NCBI RefSeq assembly: GCF_003217255.1 | Contig: NZ_QJTE01000002.1 | Location: 310,001 to 374,000, forward strand | Source: Pseudoroseicyclus aestuarii | GTDB taxonomy: Bacteria > Pseudomonadota > Alphaproteobacteria > Rhodobacterales > Rhodobacteraceae | DNA: 64,000 bases | Direction: 5' to 3' | Part shown: positions 15,619-26,048 of the stretch, in pieces | How positions within the stretch are numbered: position 1 is the stretch's first letter | Layout: the number at the start of each line of letters is the position of its first letter | Translations under genes and position numbers: made by a program | The notes under the pieces: generated by a model | What the model was told of the DNA's origin: nothing | Seen by the model: only the letters and a program-made list of their open reading frames with translations | Databases searched by the model: none

Positions 15619-16719
15619 TCAGGCGGCGTCCAGCGCGGCGACGATGGCATCGCCCATCTCGCCGGTCGAGACCGGGCTGCCGCCCTCGGGGCCCAGCAGG
15701 TCGGCGGTGCGCAGCCCGTCGGCCAGCACCTTTTCGACGGCTTTCTCCAGCCGCGTCGCCTCGTCCCCGGCGTCGAAGGAATAGCGCAGCGCCATGGCGA
15801 AGCTCAGGATGCAGGCGATCGGGTTCGCCTTGCCCTGGCCCGTGATATCGGGGGCAGAGCCGTGCACCGGCTCGTACAGCGCCTTGGGCCGGCCATTCGC
15901 CATCGGCAGGCCGAGCGAGGCGGAGGGCAGCATGCCCAGCGATCCCGTCAGCATCGCCGCGGCATCCGACAGCAGGTCGCCGAAGAGGTTGTCGGTGACG
16001 ATGACGTCGAACTGCTTGGGCCAGCGGCACAGCTGCATCGCGCCGGCATCGGCGTACATGTGGCTCAGCGCGACATCGGGATATTCCTCGGCGCCGATCT
16101 TGGTCACGACCTCGCGCCAGAGGACGCCCGATTCCATCACGTTGGCCTTCTCCATCGAGCAGACCTTGTTGCCGCGGCGACGGGCCAGTTCGAAGGCGCT
16201 GCGGGCGACGCGGGCGATCTCGGATTCCGTGTAGCGCTGGGTATTGATGCCGACGCGTTCGTTGCCCTCGGTGACGATGCCGCGCGGCTCGCCGAAGTAG
16301 ATGCCGGAGGTCAGCTCGCGCACGATCATGATGTCGAGGCCCGCGACGACGTCCTTCTTGAGGCTGCTGAAATCGGCCAGCGCGTCGAAGCACTGCGCCG
16401 GGCGCAGGTTGGCGAAGAGGTCCATCTCCTTGCGCAGGCGCAGCAGGCCGCGCTCGGGCTTCAGGCTGAAATCGAGGCTGTCGTACTTCGGCCCGCCGAC
16501 GGCGCCCAGAAGCACGGCGTCGACCTCTTGTGCCTTGGCCATGGTGTCGTCGTGCAGCGGGGTGCCATGCGCGTCGTAGGCGCAGCCGCCGACCAGATCC
16601 TCGGAGACGTCGAAGGACATGCCGCGCCCGTCGAACCAGCCGATGACCTTGCGGACCTCGGTCATGACTTCGGGGCCGATGCCGTCGCCGGGCAGGATCA
16701 GAAGGCTGTTGGTCGTCAC
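15619..16719 (-). CDS. leuB: 3-isopropylmalate dehydrogenase
   Basis: A 366-residue NAD-dependent decarboxylating dehydrogenase of leucine biosynthesis. Seen: the N-terminal '[14 protein letters not shown]', '[11 protein letters not shown]', '[14 protein letters not shown]', '[20 protein letters not shown]', '[12 protein letters not shown]', '[30 protein letters not shown]' and the cofactor loop '[18 protein letters not shown]'. It lies about 2.3 kb from leuD, separated by two unrelated genes on the same strand. Confidence 0.96.
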   Translation of the reverse strand: MTTNSLLILPGDGIGPEVMTEVRKVIGWFDGRGMSFDVSEDLVGGCAYDAHGTPLHDDTMAKAQEVDAVLLGAVGGPKYDSLDFSLKPERGLLRLRKEMDLFANLRPAQCFDALADFSSLKKDVVAGLDIMIVRELTSGIYFGEPRGIVTEGNERVGINTQRYTESEIARVARSAFELARRRGNKVCSMEKANVMESGVLWREVVTKIGAEEYPDVALSHMYADAGAMQLCRWPKQFDVIVTDNLFGDLLSDAAAMLTGSLGMLPSASLGLPMANGRPKALYEPVHGSAPDITGQGKANPIACILSFAMALRYSFDAGDEATRLEKAVEKVLADGLRTADLLGPEGGSPVSTGEMGDAIVAALDAA

Positions 16720-16748
16720 GGGCGCTCTCCCTTTGTCGCGGACGCATC

Positions 16749-16769
16749 CGGGTAGCCCCGTGCTACCCG
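16749..16769 (-). other. Hairpin between the nuclease-like gene and leuB
   Basis: A perfect 8-bp stem CGGGTAGC/GCTACCCG with a 5-nt loop, 19 bp past the stop of the nuclease-like gene and 30 bp before the leuB start. No T-run follows, so it could be a terminator, an mRNA processing site or part of the leuB leader. Confidence 0.45.
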
Positions 16770-16787
16770 AGGGTCAAGCGAGGCGCC

Positions 16788-17897
16788 TCAGGGCGCGAGG
16801 TCGACCCAGACGAGGCGATGGGCAGAGGCCTCTGCCGCCGCCTCGGCCAGTGGCCCCGCCTCGGGCCAGAGGACCCCGGCATCCACCACCCGCAGATCGG
16901 CCGAGGGCAGGACATAGGCGACGCGCAGGTTGCCCGGCCCGCCCTCCGCGGCCGGGTCCCAATCGGCAGTGTCGAGGGCCGGATCGCCCGCGTGACCGGC
17001 GTCGGCAGACGCGGCGCCGCCGGGGCTTGCGGGGCGCGGATCGCTTAGCCGCGGGTCGGTCAGCAGCGCGGCAATGGCCTCGTGGCGGCCATCACCGTCG
17101 GTGGGGTCTATATTGGCCTTGCCGGCCAGCACGGCGGGCGAGGGTAGCGCCCCATAGGCACCGTCCAGCACCGCCTGCCAGAGGCGCAGTTCATCCGCAT
17201 TGCGCAGCCCGTTGGCATCCTCGGGCCCGTCGAAAAGCGGCGGCGTCGCGGCGAAGGCCAGAAGGCTCAGCGGACGCGCGCCGCCGAAGGGCACGATCCA
17301 GTGGCCCGTGCTCGACAGCCGCTGCTGCGCCTGCGCCGCCTCGGACGGGAAGGGGGTGGCATCGGGGCGCTGCGGCAGCACCGCGCCGGGCAGGTCGCGC
17401 CAGAGCAGGTCCGACAGGTCGCGCACCGGGCCGGCCAGCGGCACCCGCGCCAGCACCGCCAGCCCGCCGTGGCCGGTGAAGCGGCCGTAGCCCATGGCAT
17501 CGCGCGCCTCGTGCGTCCTGCCGTTGCCGTCGAGGTCGAGGCCCGTCTCCATCCCGCTGTTCGGCTGCCGCGCGACGCGGACGGGGTAGGCGGGGCCGCC
17601 CTCCTCGGCCAGGAGCTGGGCCAGGGCACCCAGCGCAGCGCCGCCGGCATCCCAGTCGATGCCGGTCAGCAGCAGGATGTCGGCATCGGCGGCGCGGATC
17701 ACCTGCGCGGCGGCCATGACCTGCGCCTCCTGCCGCAGGATGTCGCGCAGCAGCAGGCCCGGCCCGCGACGGCTGAGGCCGGCGTCGTAAGTCGCGATGC
17801 GGACAAGGCCCTCCTGCGCCGCGACATGGGCTGCGGGCAGGCAGAGCGCCAGCAGCAGCCAGAGGGTGGCCGCGATGCGGCGGGCGCGGCGGGTCAG
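16788..17897 (-). CDS. Secreted endonuclease/exonuclease/phosphatase-like protein
   Basis: About 369 residues. After an arginine-rich start comes a signal peptide ('IAATLWLLLALCLPAAHVAA'), then an EEP-fold-like body with 'RIATYDAGLSRRGPGLLLRDI', 'DADILLLTGIDWD', 'GGLAVLARVPL', 'VLAGKANIDPTDGDGR' and a C-terminal 'HRLVWVDL'. The usual catalytic His-Asp pairs are only partly preserved. No ATG, GTG or TTG lies near the signal peptide; a CTG at 17897 overlaps the stop of the upstream membrane gene, and the open frame continues to 18074 inside that gene. Substrate unknown. Confidence 0.65.
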   Translation of the reverse strand: MTRRARRIAATLWLLLALCLPAAHVAAQEGLVRIATYDAGLSRRGPGLLLRDILRQEAQVMAAAQVIRAADADILLLTGIDWDAGGAALGALAQLLAEEGGPAYPVRVARQPNSGMETGLDLDGNGRTHEARDAMGYGRFTGHGGLAVLARVPLAGPVRDLSDLLWRDLPGAVLPQRPDATPFPSEAAQAQQRLSSTGHWIVPFGGARPLSLLAFAATPPLFDGPEDANGLRNADELRLWQAVLDGAYGALPSPAVLAGKANIDPTDGDGRHEAIAALLTDPRLSDPRPASPGGAASADAGHAGDPALDTADWDPAAEGGPGNLRVAYVLPSADLRVVDAGVLWPEAGPLAEAAAEASAHRLVWVDLAP

Positions 17898-18718
17898 GCC
17901 GTGGCGATTCGCCCCGCCTCGGCCATGATGCGGTCGCGCTGGGCCTGGATCAGGTCGGCGACCCGGTAGCGGGCGATCCCGCGCATCAGAAGGCTGCCCG
18001 GCACGAAGGCCCATATCGCCAAGGTCCAGATCAGGGTCTGCGGATCCGACATGTCGAAGACCGGGCCCAGCCACCGGACCGCCGGCCCCGCCATCATCGG
18101 CAGCAGGAATGGCAGGACGACTCCTAAGGAAAGGTAAACGAAGGCCTGGCGGCGCAGCCGGCTGGCCGCGTCATCGCCCAGCGAGGGGTCGAAACCGGGC
18201 AGGTTCACCCAGACGTTGAAGATGCCGCCTTCCAGCGGCCAGCGCCCGAGGCGCAGCGAGATCCAGAAGACCGCCACCATCGCGAGCGACAGGCTGTAGG
18301 CCGTCGCCGAGACGCAGCACAGCGCCTCTGCCACCTCGTTCGGCAGGGCGAGGGGGCTCGCGGCGATCACGGCGGCCACGGGGGTGCCGGGCCGGTCCAG
18401 CACCTCGGTCAGGCGGTGCGTCAGCATATGGGCCGCTTGGCCAAGCGTGCTCGCCGAGGTGCTGGGCAGCAGCAGCAGCAGGGAGAAGGCGACGAACAGC
18501 AGGGTGCAGATGAAGCGCAGGCGGTTGAAGGGCGGCGCATCGCGGAACTCCAGCAAGCTGGGCGCGGCAGCGCGGTATTCGACGGTCACGAGCACACCGG
18601 CAGAGAGGGCGCCCAGCAGCAGCATGTCTCCCGCCTGGCCTAAGGCGAGGCCGGGCAAGGCGATCAGCAGGGCCACGCCTGCGCCGCGCATGATCGCGGC
18701 TGAAGCAGCTTTTGCCAT
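17894..18718 (-). CDS. Multi-spanning membrane protein of unknown function
   Basis: 274 residues with about six or seven hydrophobic segments (roughly 10-25, 32-48, 70-85, 110-125, 135-155, 190-215 and 225-245), so an inner-membrane protein. A loop near the middle reads 'WPLEGGIFNVWVNLPGFDPS'. I do not recognise a named family. The stop overlaps the start region of the secreted nuclease-like gene, suggesting coupled expression. Confidence 0.7.
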   Translation of the reverse strand: MAKAASAAIMRGAGVALLIALPGLALGQAGDMLLLGALSAGVLVTVEYRAAAPSLLEFRDAPPFNRLRFICTLLFVAFSLLLLLPSTSASTLGQAAHMLTHRLTEVLDRPGTPVAAVIAASPLALPNEVAEALCCVSATAYSLSLAMVAVFWISLRLGRWPLEGGIFNVWVNLPGFDPSLGDDAASRLRRQAFVYLSLGVVLPFLLPMMAGPAVRWLGPVFDMSDPQTLIWTLAIWAFVPGSLLMRGIARYRVADLIQAQRDRIMAEAGRIATA

Positions 18719-18875
18719 TGTCTATCCCCTGCGTCGCGAATGACCCGACGGGGTCGGATTACCCCGTCCACGACCTATTGGTGTACGTATGCAAGCAAAG
18801 GGGCAAGACGGTCCGGTAGCGAACGGAGAAAGAGTGATGCCTCAGGGCCACCATGGAAGCGCCAAGGTTTCGACA

Positions 18876-18911
18876 CGCAAAACCCGCCAGACCATTAAGG
18901 TCGGGCGGGTT
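18876..18911 (-). terminator. Intrinsic terminator downstream of leuD
   Basis: On the minus strand AACCCGCC/GGCGGGTT and an inner GACC/GGTC form a 12-bp stem with one A/G mismatch and an ATTAA loop (18881-18911), followed by TTTTGCG. It lies about 77 bp after the leuD stop and separates leuD from the membrane-protein gene. Confidence 0.8.
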
Positions 18912-18987
18912 CCGGGGGTAGGGGCGGATGAGGGGCTGCGACCCTCTGTCGCGCCTGCTCAGCAGGTTAAAAAGGATCCGGCGGGGG

Positions 18988-19593
18988 TCAGACCCAGGGG
19001 CGCTGGGCGTCGGCCTCGGTCTCGAAGCTGGCGATTCGGCTGCTTTTCTCGAGCGTCAGGGCGATGTCGTCCAGACCGTTCAGCAGGCAGTGCTTGCGGA
19101 AGGAGTCCACCTCGAAGGGATAGCGCGTGCCGTCGGAGGCAGTGACGGTCTGGCTTTCGAGGTCGACCTCGATTCGCGCGTTGGAGCCTTTTTCCGCCTC
19201 GGCCATCAGCGCATCGACCTGCTCCTGCGGCAGGGTGATCGGCAGGATGCCGTTCTTGAAGCAGTTGTTGTGAAAGATATCGGCGAAGCTGGGCGCGATC
19301 ACGCAGCGGATGCCGAAGTCGAGCAGCGCCCAGGGCGCATGCTCGCGGCTGGAGCCGCAGCCGAAGTTCTCGCCCGCGACGAGGATCTGGGCCTCGCGGT
19401 AGGCGGGGCGGTTCAGCACGAAGTCGGGGTTCTCCGACCCGTCGTCCTGATACCGCATCTCGTCGAAGAGGTTCACGCCCAGCCCCGAGCGCTTGATGGT
19501 CTTCAGGAACTGCTTGGGGATGATCATGTCGGTATCGACGTTCACCAGGGGCAGGGGGGCGGCCACGCCGCTGAGCTTGTCGAACTTGTCCAT
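18988..19593 (-). CDS. leuD: 3-isopropylmalate dehydratase small subunit
   Basis: A 201-residue swivel domain of isopropylmalate isomerase, partner of LeuC. Family motifs: '[20 protein letters not shown]', '[17 protein letters not shown]', '[22 protein letters not shown]'. The frame is open to 19767, but the ATG at 19593 begins the conserved '[15 protein letters not shown]'. It is separated from leuC by the VPLPA-CTERM gene and ends at a strong terminator. Confidence 0.95.
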   Translation of the reverse strand: MDKFDKLSGVAAPLPLVNVDTDMIIPKQFLKTIKRSGLGVNLFDEMRYQDDGSENPDFVLNRPAYREAQILVAGENFGCGSSREHAPWALLDFGIRCVIAPSFADIFHNNCFKNGILPITLPQEQVDALMAEAEKGSNARIEVDLESQTVTASDGTRYPFEVDSFRKHCLLNGLDDIALTLEKSSRIASFETEADAQRPWV

Positions 19594-19666
19594 CACTGGC
19601 CTCTGAAGAAGGGATTCCGTCGCGCGCCGGTCTAGTCCCGGCAGCAAAGTTTCGCAACTGGCCGGA

Positions 19667-20413
19667 TCAGGCCGTCTTGCGGCGACGAAGCAGGCCCAGG
19701 CCCCCCAGCGCGCCCAGCAGCAGCGCCCCGCCGGCGGGCAGCGGAATAGGCGCAACGTCCCCGACATAGGTGAAGACGCCGGTCAGCCCGGCAGAGGTCT
19801 GCTTGCCCTCGGCCGTCCAGATGGCGTCGTCGATGCCCAGCCCGGTGATGTCCAGCGTGTAGAGCCTGTCGCCGATGCGGAAGGTGTCGCTGAGGCTGTC
19901 GTTACGCAGCAGCGTCACCTTGTCCGCGCAGCCGCCGGCGTTGATGCCCGTGCCGTTCGCCCCGTTGGCGCAGACGGCGTCCTGGTTGCGCGTCTCGTCA
20001 TGGGCGAAGTCGAAGGTGGAGCTGTAGCTGCGCGCCTCGCCCTCGAAGTTCAGCGAGTAATCGACGCGCAGCTGGGCCGAATCGATCGAGGCCTGCTGCC
20101 CCTTGGTCCGCGAGCCGGTCGTCGCGATGGCGTTGTTGTAGTGCGTGAAGGTGCCGAGCGAGAAGCGCGTGCCTTGGGTGATGTCGTCAAGCGGCGTGTC
20201 CGCGCCGGCAAAGCCGTAGCCGCTGGGGCCGGTCCCGCGGGTCGGATTGCCCCAGATGATGCGGTCGGAGCCGACGCCGCCCAGATCGTAGACGCTGCCG
20301 CCTTCGGCACTCGCAGAGGTCCAGCTGCCGCCGACGGAGGTAAGCGATGCGGCATTTGCCGCGGCAGTCGTGAGCAGCAGGGCCGCACCTGCGAAGGCAA
20401 ATCTGGTAAACAT
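19667..20413 (-). CDS. VPLPA-CTERM sorted extracellular protein, choice-of-anchor K-like
   Basis: A 248-residue exported protein. The signal peptide is residues 1-21 ('[15 protein letters not shown]'). The body contains '[25 protein letters not shown]' in pieces matching choice-of-anchor K proteins, and two spaced cysteines ('AVCANG', 'GGCADK'). The C-terminus is a sorting signal: the 'PIPLPAGG' motif, a hydrophobic helix, then 'RRRKTA'. Such signals are processed by an exosortase; no exosortase gene is in the window. Start set at the ATG at 20413, which begins the signal peptide. It lies between leuC and leuD but has its own upstream region. Confidence 0.85.
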   Translation of the reverse strand: MFTRFAFAGAALLLTTAAANAASLTSVGGSWTSASAEGGSVYDLGGVGSDRIIWGNPTRGTGPSGYGFAGADTPLDDITQGTRFSLGTFTHYNNAIATTGSRTKGQQASIDSAQLRVDYSLNFEGEARSYSSTFDFAHDETRNQDAVCANGANGTGINAGGCADKVTLLRNDSLSDTFRIGDRLYTLDITGLGIDDAIWTAEGKQTSAGLTGVFTYVGDVAPIPLPAGGALLLGALGGLGLLRRRKTA

Positions 20414-20754
20414 GAAAACCGTCTCCAAGAACCTGAAAGTGGCAACGCGGCGGCGCCCCGAATCCGTCCGCAGATTGCCACCGTTATGACACCTTTCAAC
20501 GGAAGGGCCTTGGATAATGTTTCGAATGATCGTCATTGGTGCGCGATGCGGCGCAGTAATGATGCAAGGACGCTACTGTTTTGGCGCCGTTGATGCGGGG
20601 GAACCGGCCAGCGGTACTGCGCCGCCTCGGCGGGCGGAAAACATGGCGCGAAAAAGGCGCGGGACTCACTCGGGTCCAAACGCAAAACCGGCCGCGAGGG
20701 GGAACCTCGCGGCCGGACCTGTCATGGAGCTGGCGCTGCAGCCTGCGGGCGCGG
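20414..20754. other. 341-bp gene-free stretch between the VPLPA-CTERM gene and leuC
   Basis: Holds the leuC terminator (20682-20716) and, nearer 20413, the presumed promoter of the VPLPA-CTERM gene. The part around 20500-20600 is locally AT-richer than its surroundings. I see no RNA gene or repeat, and the short frames here have no coding character. Confidence 0.6.
20682..20716 (-). terminator. Intrinsic terminator downstream of leuC
   Basis: A perfect 12-bp stem CCGGCCGCGAGG/CCTCGCGGCCGG (20688-20716) is followed on the minus strand by TTTTGCG. It lies 38 bp after the leuC stop and should separate leuC from the VPLPA-CTERM gene and leuD. Confidence 0.88.
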
Positions 20755-22176
20755 TCAGGCCGGCTCTGGCTCCGGTGCCATCATCTCGCGCACGTCGGTC
20801 AGCCGCCCGGTGATCGCGGCGGCCGCGGCCATCTGCGGGCTCATCAGGTGGGTGCGCCCGCCGCGGCCCTGACGCCCCTCGAAGTTGCGGTTCGAGGTGG
20901 CGGCACAGCGCTCGCCCGGGGCGAGCTGGTCGGGGTTCATCGCAAGGCACATGGAGCAGCCGGCCATCCGCCACTCGAAGCCTGCATCGCGGAAGATCTG
21001 CGCGAGGCCCTCTTCCTCGGCCTGCGCCCGCACGAGGCCAGAGCCGGGGACGACCATGGCGCGCAGGCCCGGCTTGACCTTGTGGCCCTTCATGACCGCG
21101 GCGGCGGCGCGCAGATCCTCGATCCGGCCATTGGTGCAGGAGCCGATGAAGACGGTGTCGATCTCGATGTCCTGCAGGCGCTGGCCCGGATTCAGGCCCA
21201 TGTATTCGAGGCTGCGCTTGACCGCGCCGACCTTGCCGCCTGAGAAATCCTCGGGGGCGGGGACAGCGGCGGTGATCGGCAGCACGTCCTCGGGCGAGGT
21301 GCCCCAGGTCACGACCGGGGCGATATCCTCGCCGCGGATGGTGACGACCTTGTCCCAATGGGCGTCCTCGTCGGATTTGAGCGTCTTCCACCACTCGAGC
21401 GCGGCATCCCATTGCTCGCCCTTCGGCGCATGGGTGCGGCCCTTGACGTAGTCGAAGGTGGTCTGGTCGGGGGCGATCAGGCCGGCGCGGGCGCCGCCTT
21501 CGATCGCCATGTTGCAGACGGTCATCCGCCCTTCCATCGACAGCGAGCGGATCGCCTCGCCGCAGTATTCGATGACGTAGCCGGTGCCGCCGGCGGTGCC
21601 GGTATGGCCGATCACCGAAAGCGTGATGTCCTTGGCGGTGACGCCGGGCATCAGCTGGCCGGTGATCTCGACCTTCATGTTCTTGGACTTGGACTGGATC
21701 AGCGTCTGCGTGGCGAGCACGTGCTCCACCTCGGAGGTGCCGATGCCATGCGCCAGCGCGCCGAAGGCGCCATGCGTCGCGGTATGGGAATCGCCGCAGA
21801 CGATGGTCATGCCCGGCAGCGTCCAGCCGTTCTCGGGGCCGACGATATGGACGATGCCCTGCCGGATATCCGAAACCGGGTAGTAGTTGATGCCGAAGTC
21901 GCGGGCATTCTTGTCCAGCGCATCGACCTGGATGCGGCTGTCCTCGTTCTCGATCCCGTTGGCGCGATCCTCGGTGGTCGGCACGTTGTGATCGGGCACG
22001 GCGATGGTGCGCTGCGGGGCGCGGACCTTGCGGCCCGTCATGCGCAGGCCTTCGAAGGCCTGCGGGCTGGTGACCTCGTGCACCATGTGGCGGTCGATGT
22101 AGAGCAGGCAGGTGCCCTCGTCCTGCTGGACGACGTGGGCATCCCAGATCTTGTCGTAGAGTGTCTTGCCGGACAT
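20755..22176 (-). CDS. leuC: 3-isopropylmalate dehydratase large subunit
   Basis: A 473-residue aconitase-family [4Fe-4S] enzyme that isomerises 2- to 3-isopropylmalate with LeuD. Seen: '[13 protein letters not shown]', '[32 protein letters not shown]' in overlapping segments, and cluster cysteines in '[12 protein letters not shown]' and '[12 protein letters not shown]'. A short frame with its stop in a hairpin lies 61 bp upstream, and a terminator follows, so leuC appears to be its own transcription unit. Confidence 0.96.
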   Translation of the reverse strand: MSGKTLYDKIWDAHVVQQDEGTCLLYIDRHMVHEVTSPQAFEGLRMTGRKVRAPQRTIAVPDHNVPTTEDRANGIENEDSRIQVDALDKNARDFGINYYPVSDIRQGIVHIVGPENGWTLPGMTIVCGDSHTATHGAFGALAHGIGTSEVEHVLATQTLIQSKSKNMKVEITGQLMPGVTAKDITLSVIGHTGTAGGTGYVIEYCGEAIRSLSMEGRMTVCNMAIEGGARAGLIAPDQTTFDYVKGRTHAPKGEQWDAALEWWKTLKSDEDAHWDKVVTIRGEDIAPVVTWGTSPEDVLPITAAVPAPEDFSGGKVGAVKRSLEYMGLNPGQRLQDIEIDTVFIGSCTNGRIEDLRAAAAVMKGHKVKPGLRAMVVPGSGLVRAQAEEEGLAQIFRDAGFEWRMAGCSMCLAMNPDQLAPGERCAATSNRNFEGRQGRGGRTHLMSPQMAAAAAITGRLTDVREMMAPEPEPA

Positions 22177-22232
22177 GGTCTGTCCTCTCGCGGCTGGAAA
22201 TTGGCTGACGAAGGCGTGGGCACACGGCCCGG

Positions 22233-22306
22233 GCGCGTCAGAGACGCGCGAGGATAGCCCGGCGGGCGCCGAAGAAGCGCCAGGGCAGCCTTGCGCGATC
22301 GTCCAT
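22233..22306 (-). promoter_or_regulatory. Possible leuC leader: short open frame ending in a hairpin
   Basis: Minus-strand ATG at 22306 (an in-frame ATG also lies at 22324) opens a 22-codon frame (28 from 22324) ending 'RRAILARL' and stopping at TGA 22238-22240. The stop overlaps the loop and arm of a perfect 7-bp hairpin GCGCGTC-AGA-GACGCGC (22233-22249), 57 bp before leuC. It has three Leu and one Ile codon but no Leu run and no clear Shine-Dalgarno sequence, so a leader-peptide role is only a hypothesis. Confidence 0.3.
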
Positions 22307-22421
22307 GTCGAAAACCCGTGTCATGGCGCCGACATACGCCTCTGCCGCGATTCCATCAAGACCCGCGCTATAAGGGGCTGCGCCGCTTGCCGACCCTGCG
22401 CCGGCAGGGCAGGATCGCGCG

Positions 22422-23775
22422 ATGGAGCCCGATATCGATCCGACAGAGCTGGCCGAGGATGCGGCCCAAGGCCTTGTGCAAAGGCTCTCGGGTCTCGGCC
22501 GCGAGGTTCTGGCATGGCTTCAGGACGCCGGGTCCGAGCTGCTGCAGCCCTACAACTTCTGGCAGGCGGTGCTCTGCCTCGTGCTTTTCGGCGTGGCGCA
22601 TGTGCTCGCGGGCCTCCTGCGACCGCGGGTCGAGGCCTGGACCCACAGCCGAGAGGGCTGGCCGCGCTGGCGCCTGCGGTATCTCGTGGTGCTGCAAAAG
22701 CGGCTGCGGCTGATCGTCTTCGTCGTGCTGATCTGGCTGGCGCTGATCGTGCTGCGCGGCGCGATGATGGATGCACGCACCGCCCTGACCGAGATCGTCG
22801 CCAACCTCGCCGCCGCCTGGCTGGTGGTGGCGCTGGCCGCGCGGCTGATCCAGAACCCGATCCTGCGCAGCGTCGTGCGCTATGCCGCCTGGACCTGGGT
22901 CACGCTGCGTATCCTTGGCCTGACCGACGAGGCGGCAGAGATCCTCGACGGCATCGCGCTGGGCGTCGGCGACGTGCGGCTGACCGCGCTCAAGGCGGTG
23001 CAGGCGGTGGTGACGCTGGCCTTCGCCATCGTCGCGGCGCGGCTGGTGGCGCGCAGCGCCGCGCACCGGGTCGAGGAGAATCCGAACATCAGCCCCTCGG
23101 TCCGGGTGCTGGCGATCAAGCTGCTGCAGATCGGCCTTTACGGCGCCGCCTTCGTCTTCGCGCTGCGGGCGGTGGGGGTCGACCTGACCGGCCTCGCCTT
23201 CCTGTCGGGCGCGGTCGGCGTCGGGCTGGGCTTCGGCCTGCAGAAGGTCGTCTCGAATCTCGTGTCGGGGCTGATCATCCTGCTCGACAAGTCGATCAAG
23301 CCCGGCGACGTCATCAGCCTTGGCGAGACCTTCGGATGGATCACCACGCTGGGCGCGCGCTATGCCAGCGTCGTCACCCGCGACGGGCGCGAGTACCTGA
23401 TCCCGAACGAGGATCTGATCACCACGCAGGTGGTGAACTGGACCCATTCGGACACCTCCGTCCGGCTGGATATCAACTTCGGCACCGCCTACGGCGACGA
23501 TCCGCACCTTGTCCGCCGCGTCGCGATCGAGGCGACAGCGGCGGTCGAGCGGGTGCTCGGTACCCCGAAGCCGGTCTGCCACATCACCGGCTTCGGCGAT
23601 TCCAGCGTCGATTACATCCTGCGGTTCTGGATCGACGATGCGACGAAGGGGCTGACCAATATCCGCGGCAACGTCTTCCTCGCGCTTTGGGACGCCTTCA
23701 AGGAAAACGGCATCACCATCCCCTTCCCGCAGCGCGAGGTGACGGTGCTGGACGGCTCGCGCCTGCGCACCGCGC

Positions 23776-23789
<14 letters not shown>
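22422..23789 (+). CDS. MscS-family mechanosensitive channel
   Basis: A 455-residue inner-membrane channel. About five hydrophobic helices precede the pore helix 'GLAFLSGAVGVGLGFGLQKV' (near 260-280), followed by the MscS beta-domain 'DKSIKPGDVISLGETFGWITTLGARYASVVTRDGREYLIPNEDL'-type sequence, seen in pieces, and a cytoplasmic alpha/beta end. It relieves osmotic downshock in characterised members. The start at 22422 is divergent from leuC. The stop overlaps the 3' end of the ABC-F gene by 14 bp (tail to tail). Confidence 0.9.
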
Positions 23790-25289
<1,500 letters not shown>

Positions 25290-25305
25290 CCGGGGCACGG
25301 GCCAG

Positions 25306-25620
25306 CGCGGGGCTGGCAGGCCTGCACAGGCAGGCCGGTTCGGACGAACCGGAGAGGGGGCTGGTCTGCTTTGTCCTGTCCGGTCAGCCCTGCGAAGACA
25401 TGTCTTGCAGGGCCAGATCAGGGCCGTGGGTGCGGTGCGGGTCGGCGCGCCAGGTCATGCGGCAGGCCCTCCTTCCAGGCCGGATCCTCGGATGAGGAAA
25501 GGCTACGGCAGCAGATCGCCGGCGGCAAGGGCGCGGCTTTGTTGAAAGGCGGCCACGAGATTGCTATCATAGGGCTACGCCCTGCGCCGGGGCGCTAGGC
25601 CGGCGCGGCACCGGAGGACG
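25306..25620. other. 315-bp gene-free stretch with several hairpins between the ABC-F gene and rsfS
   Basis: Contains, in order, a direct repeat of GGCAGGCC (about 25316-25337), a perfect hairpin CCGGTTCG-GA-CGAACCGG (25335-25352) and a 13-bp-arm palindrome at 25387-25413. Towards rsfS no further structure stands out until the strong ribosome site at 25613-25617. Promoters for both divergent units must be here. Confidence 0.6.
25335..25413 (-). promoter_or_regulatory. Structured upstream region of the ABC-F gene
   Basis: Read on the minus strand: arms GCCCTGCAAGACA and TGTCTTCGCAGGGC (25387-25413, one bulged base), a five-codon frame beginning at the ATG at 25401 and ending at the TGA at 25384-25386, then the hairpin CCGGTTCG-TC-CGAACCGG. 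This resembles attenuator-type leaders found before some resistance ABC-F genes, but no T-run is seen, so the assignment is speculative. Confidence 0.35.
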
Positions 25621-25680
25621 ATGATCTGTCTTTTTCCACATCGGCGGAGCAATCCGCCACAGGGACTGCGGGCGTCATGA
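25621..25680 (+). promoter_or_regulatory. 19-codon upstream frame overlapping the rsfS start
   Basis: A strong GGAGG (25613-25617) precedes an ATG at 25621 that opens a 19-codon frame whose TGA (25678-25680) overlaps the rsfS ATG (ATGA). The rsfS frame itself is also open back to 25596, so the ribosome site could instead serve a CTG at 25626 in the rsfS frame, adding 17 residues. Which is used cannot be told here. Confidence 0.35.
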
Positions 25681-26048
25681 CCGGCGCCCCCGCTCTGACG
25701 AGCGATCGGCTGCTGAGCGCGATCCTCACCTCTCTCGATGACGACAAGGCCGAGGAGGTCATCAAGATCGACCTTCGCGGCAAGACCGAGATGGGCGACT
25801 GGATGGTGATCGCCACGGGGCGCTCCAGCCGCCAGGTCGGCGCCATGGCCGAGCACATGATCGACACGCTCAAGGCCGACTTCGGCCTGCTGTGCAAGGT
25901 CGAGGGCAAGGAAGCCGGCGACTGGGTCCTGATCGACACCGGCGATGTCGTCGTGCACCTGTTCCGCCCCGAAGTGCGCGAGTTCTACCAGCTCGAGAAG
26001 ATGTGGCAGAGCGGCGCGGACGTCGCCGGGGCCATCCGCAACAGCTGA
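25677..26048 (+). CDS. rsfS: Ribosomal silencing factor
   Basis: A 123-residue Iojap-family protein that binds uL14 on the large ribosomal subunit and blocks joining with the small subunit in starvation. Motifs: 'DDDKAEEVIKIDLRGKTEMGDWMVIATGRSSRQV', seen across about 21-54, and 'GDWVLIDTGDVVVHLFRPEVREFYQLEKMW'. The ATG at 25677 fits the family start, but the only good ribosome site lies 60 bp upstream before a short overlapping frame. The stop overlaps the rlmH start by 1 nt (TGATG). Confidence 0.93.
   Translation: MTGAPALTSDRLLSAILTSLDDDKAEEVIKIDLRGKTEMGDWMVIATGRSSRQVGAMAEHMIDTLKADFGLLCKVEGKEAGDWVLIDTGDVVVHLFRPEVREFYQLEKMWQSGADVAGAIRNS

Noticed and set aside
22324-22356. Second tiny frame (about 10 codons) ending on the leuC-leader ATG at 22324
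   Set aside because: Too short and without a ribosome site or leucine codons to be supported.
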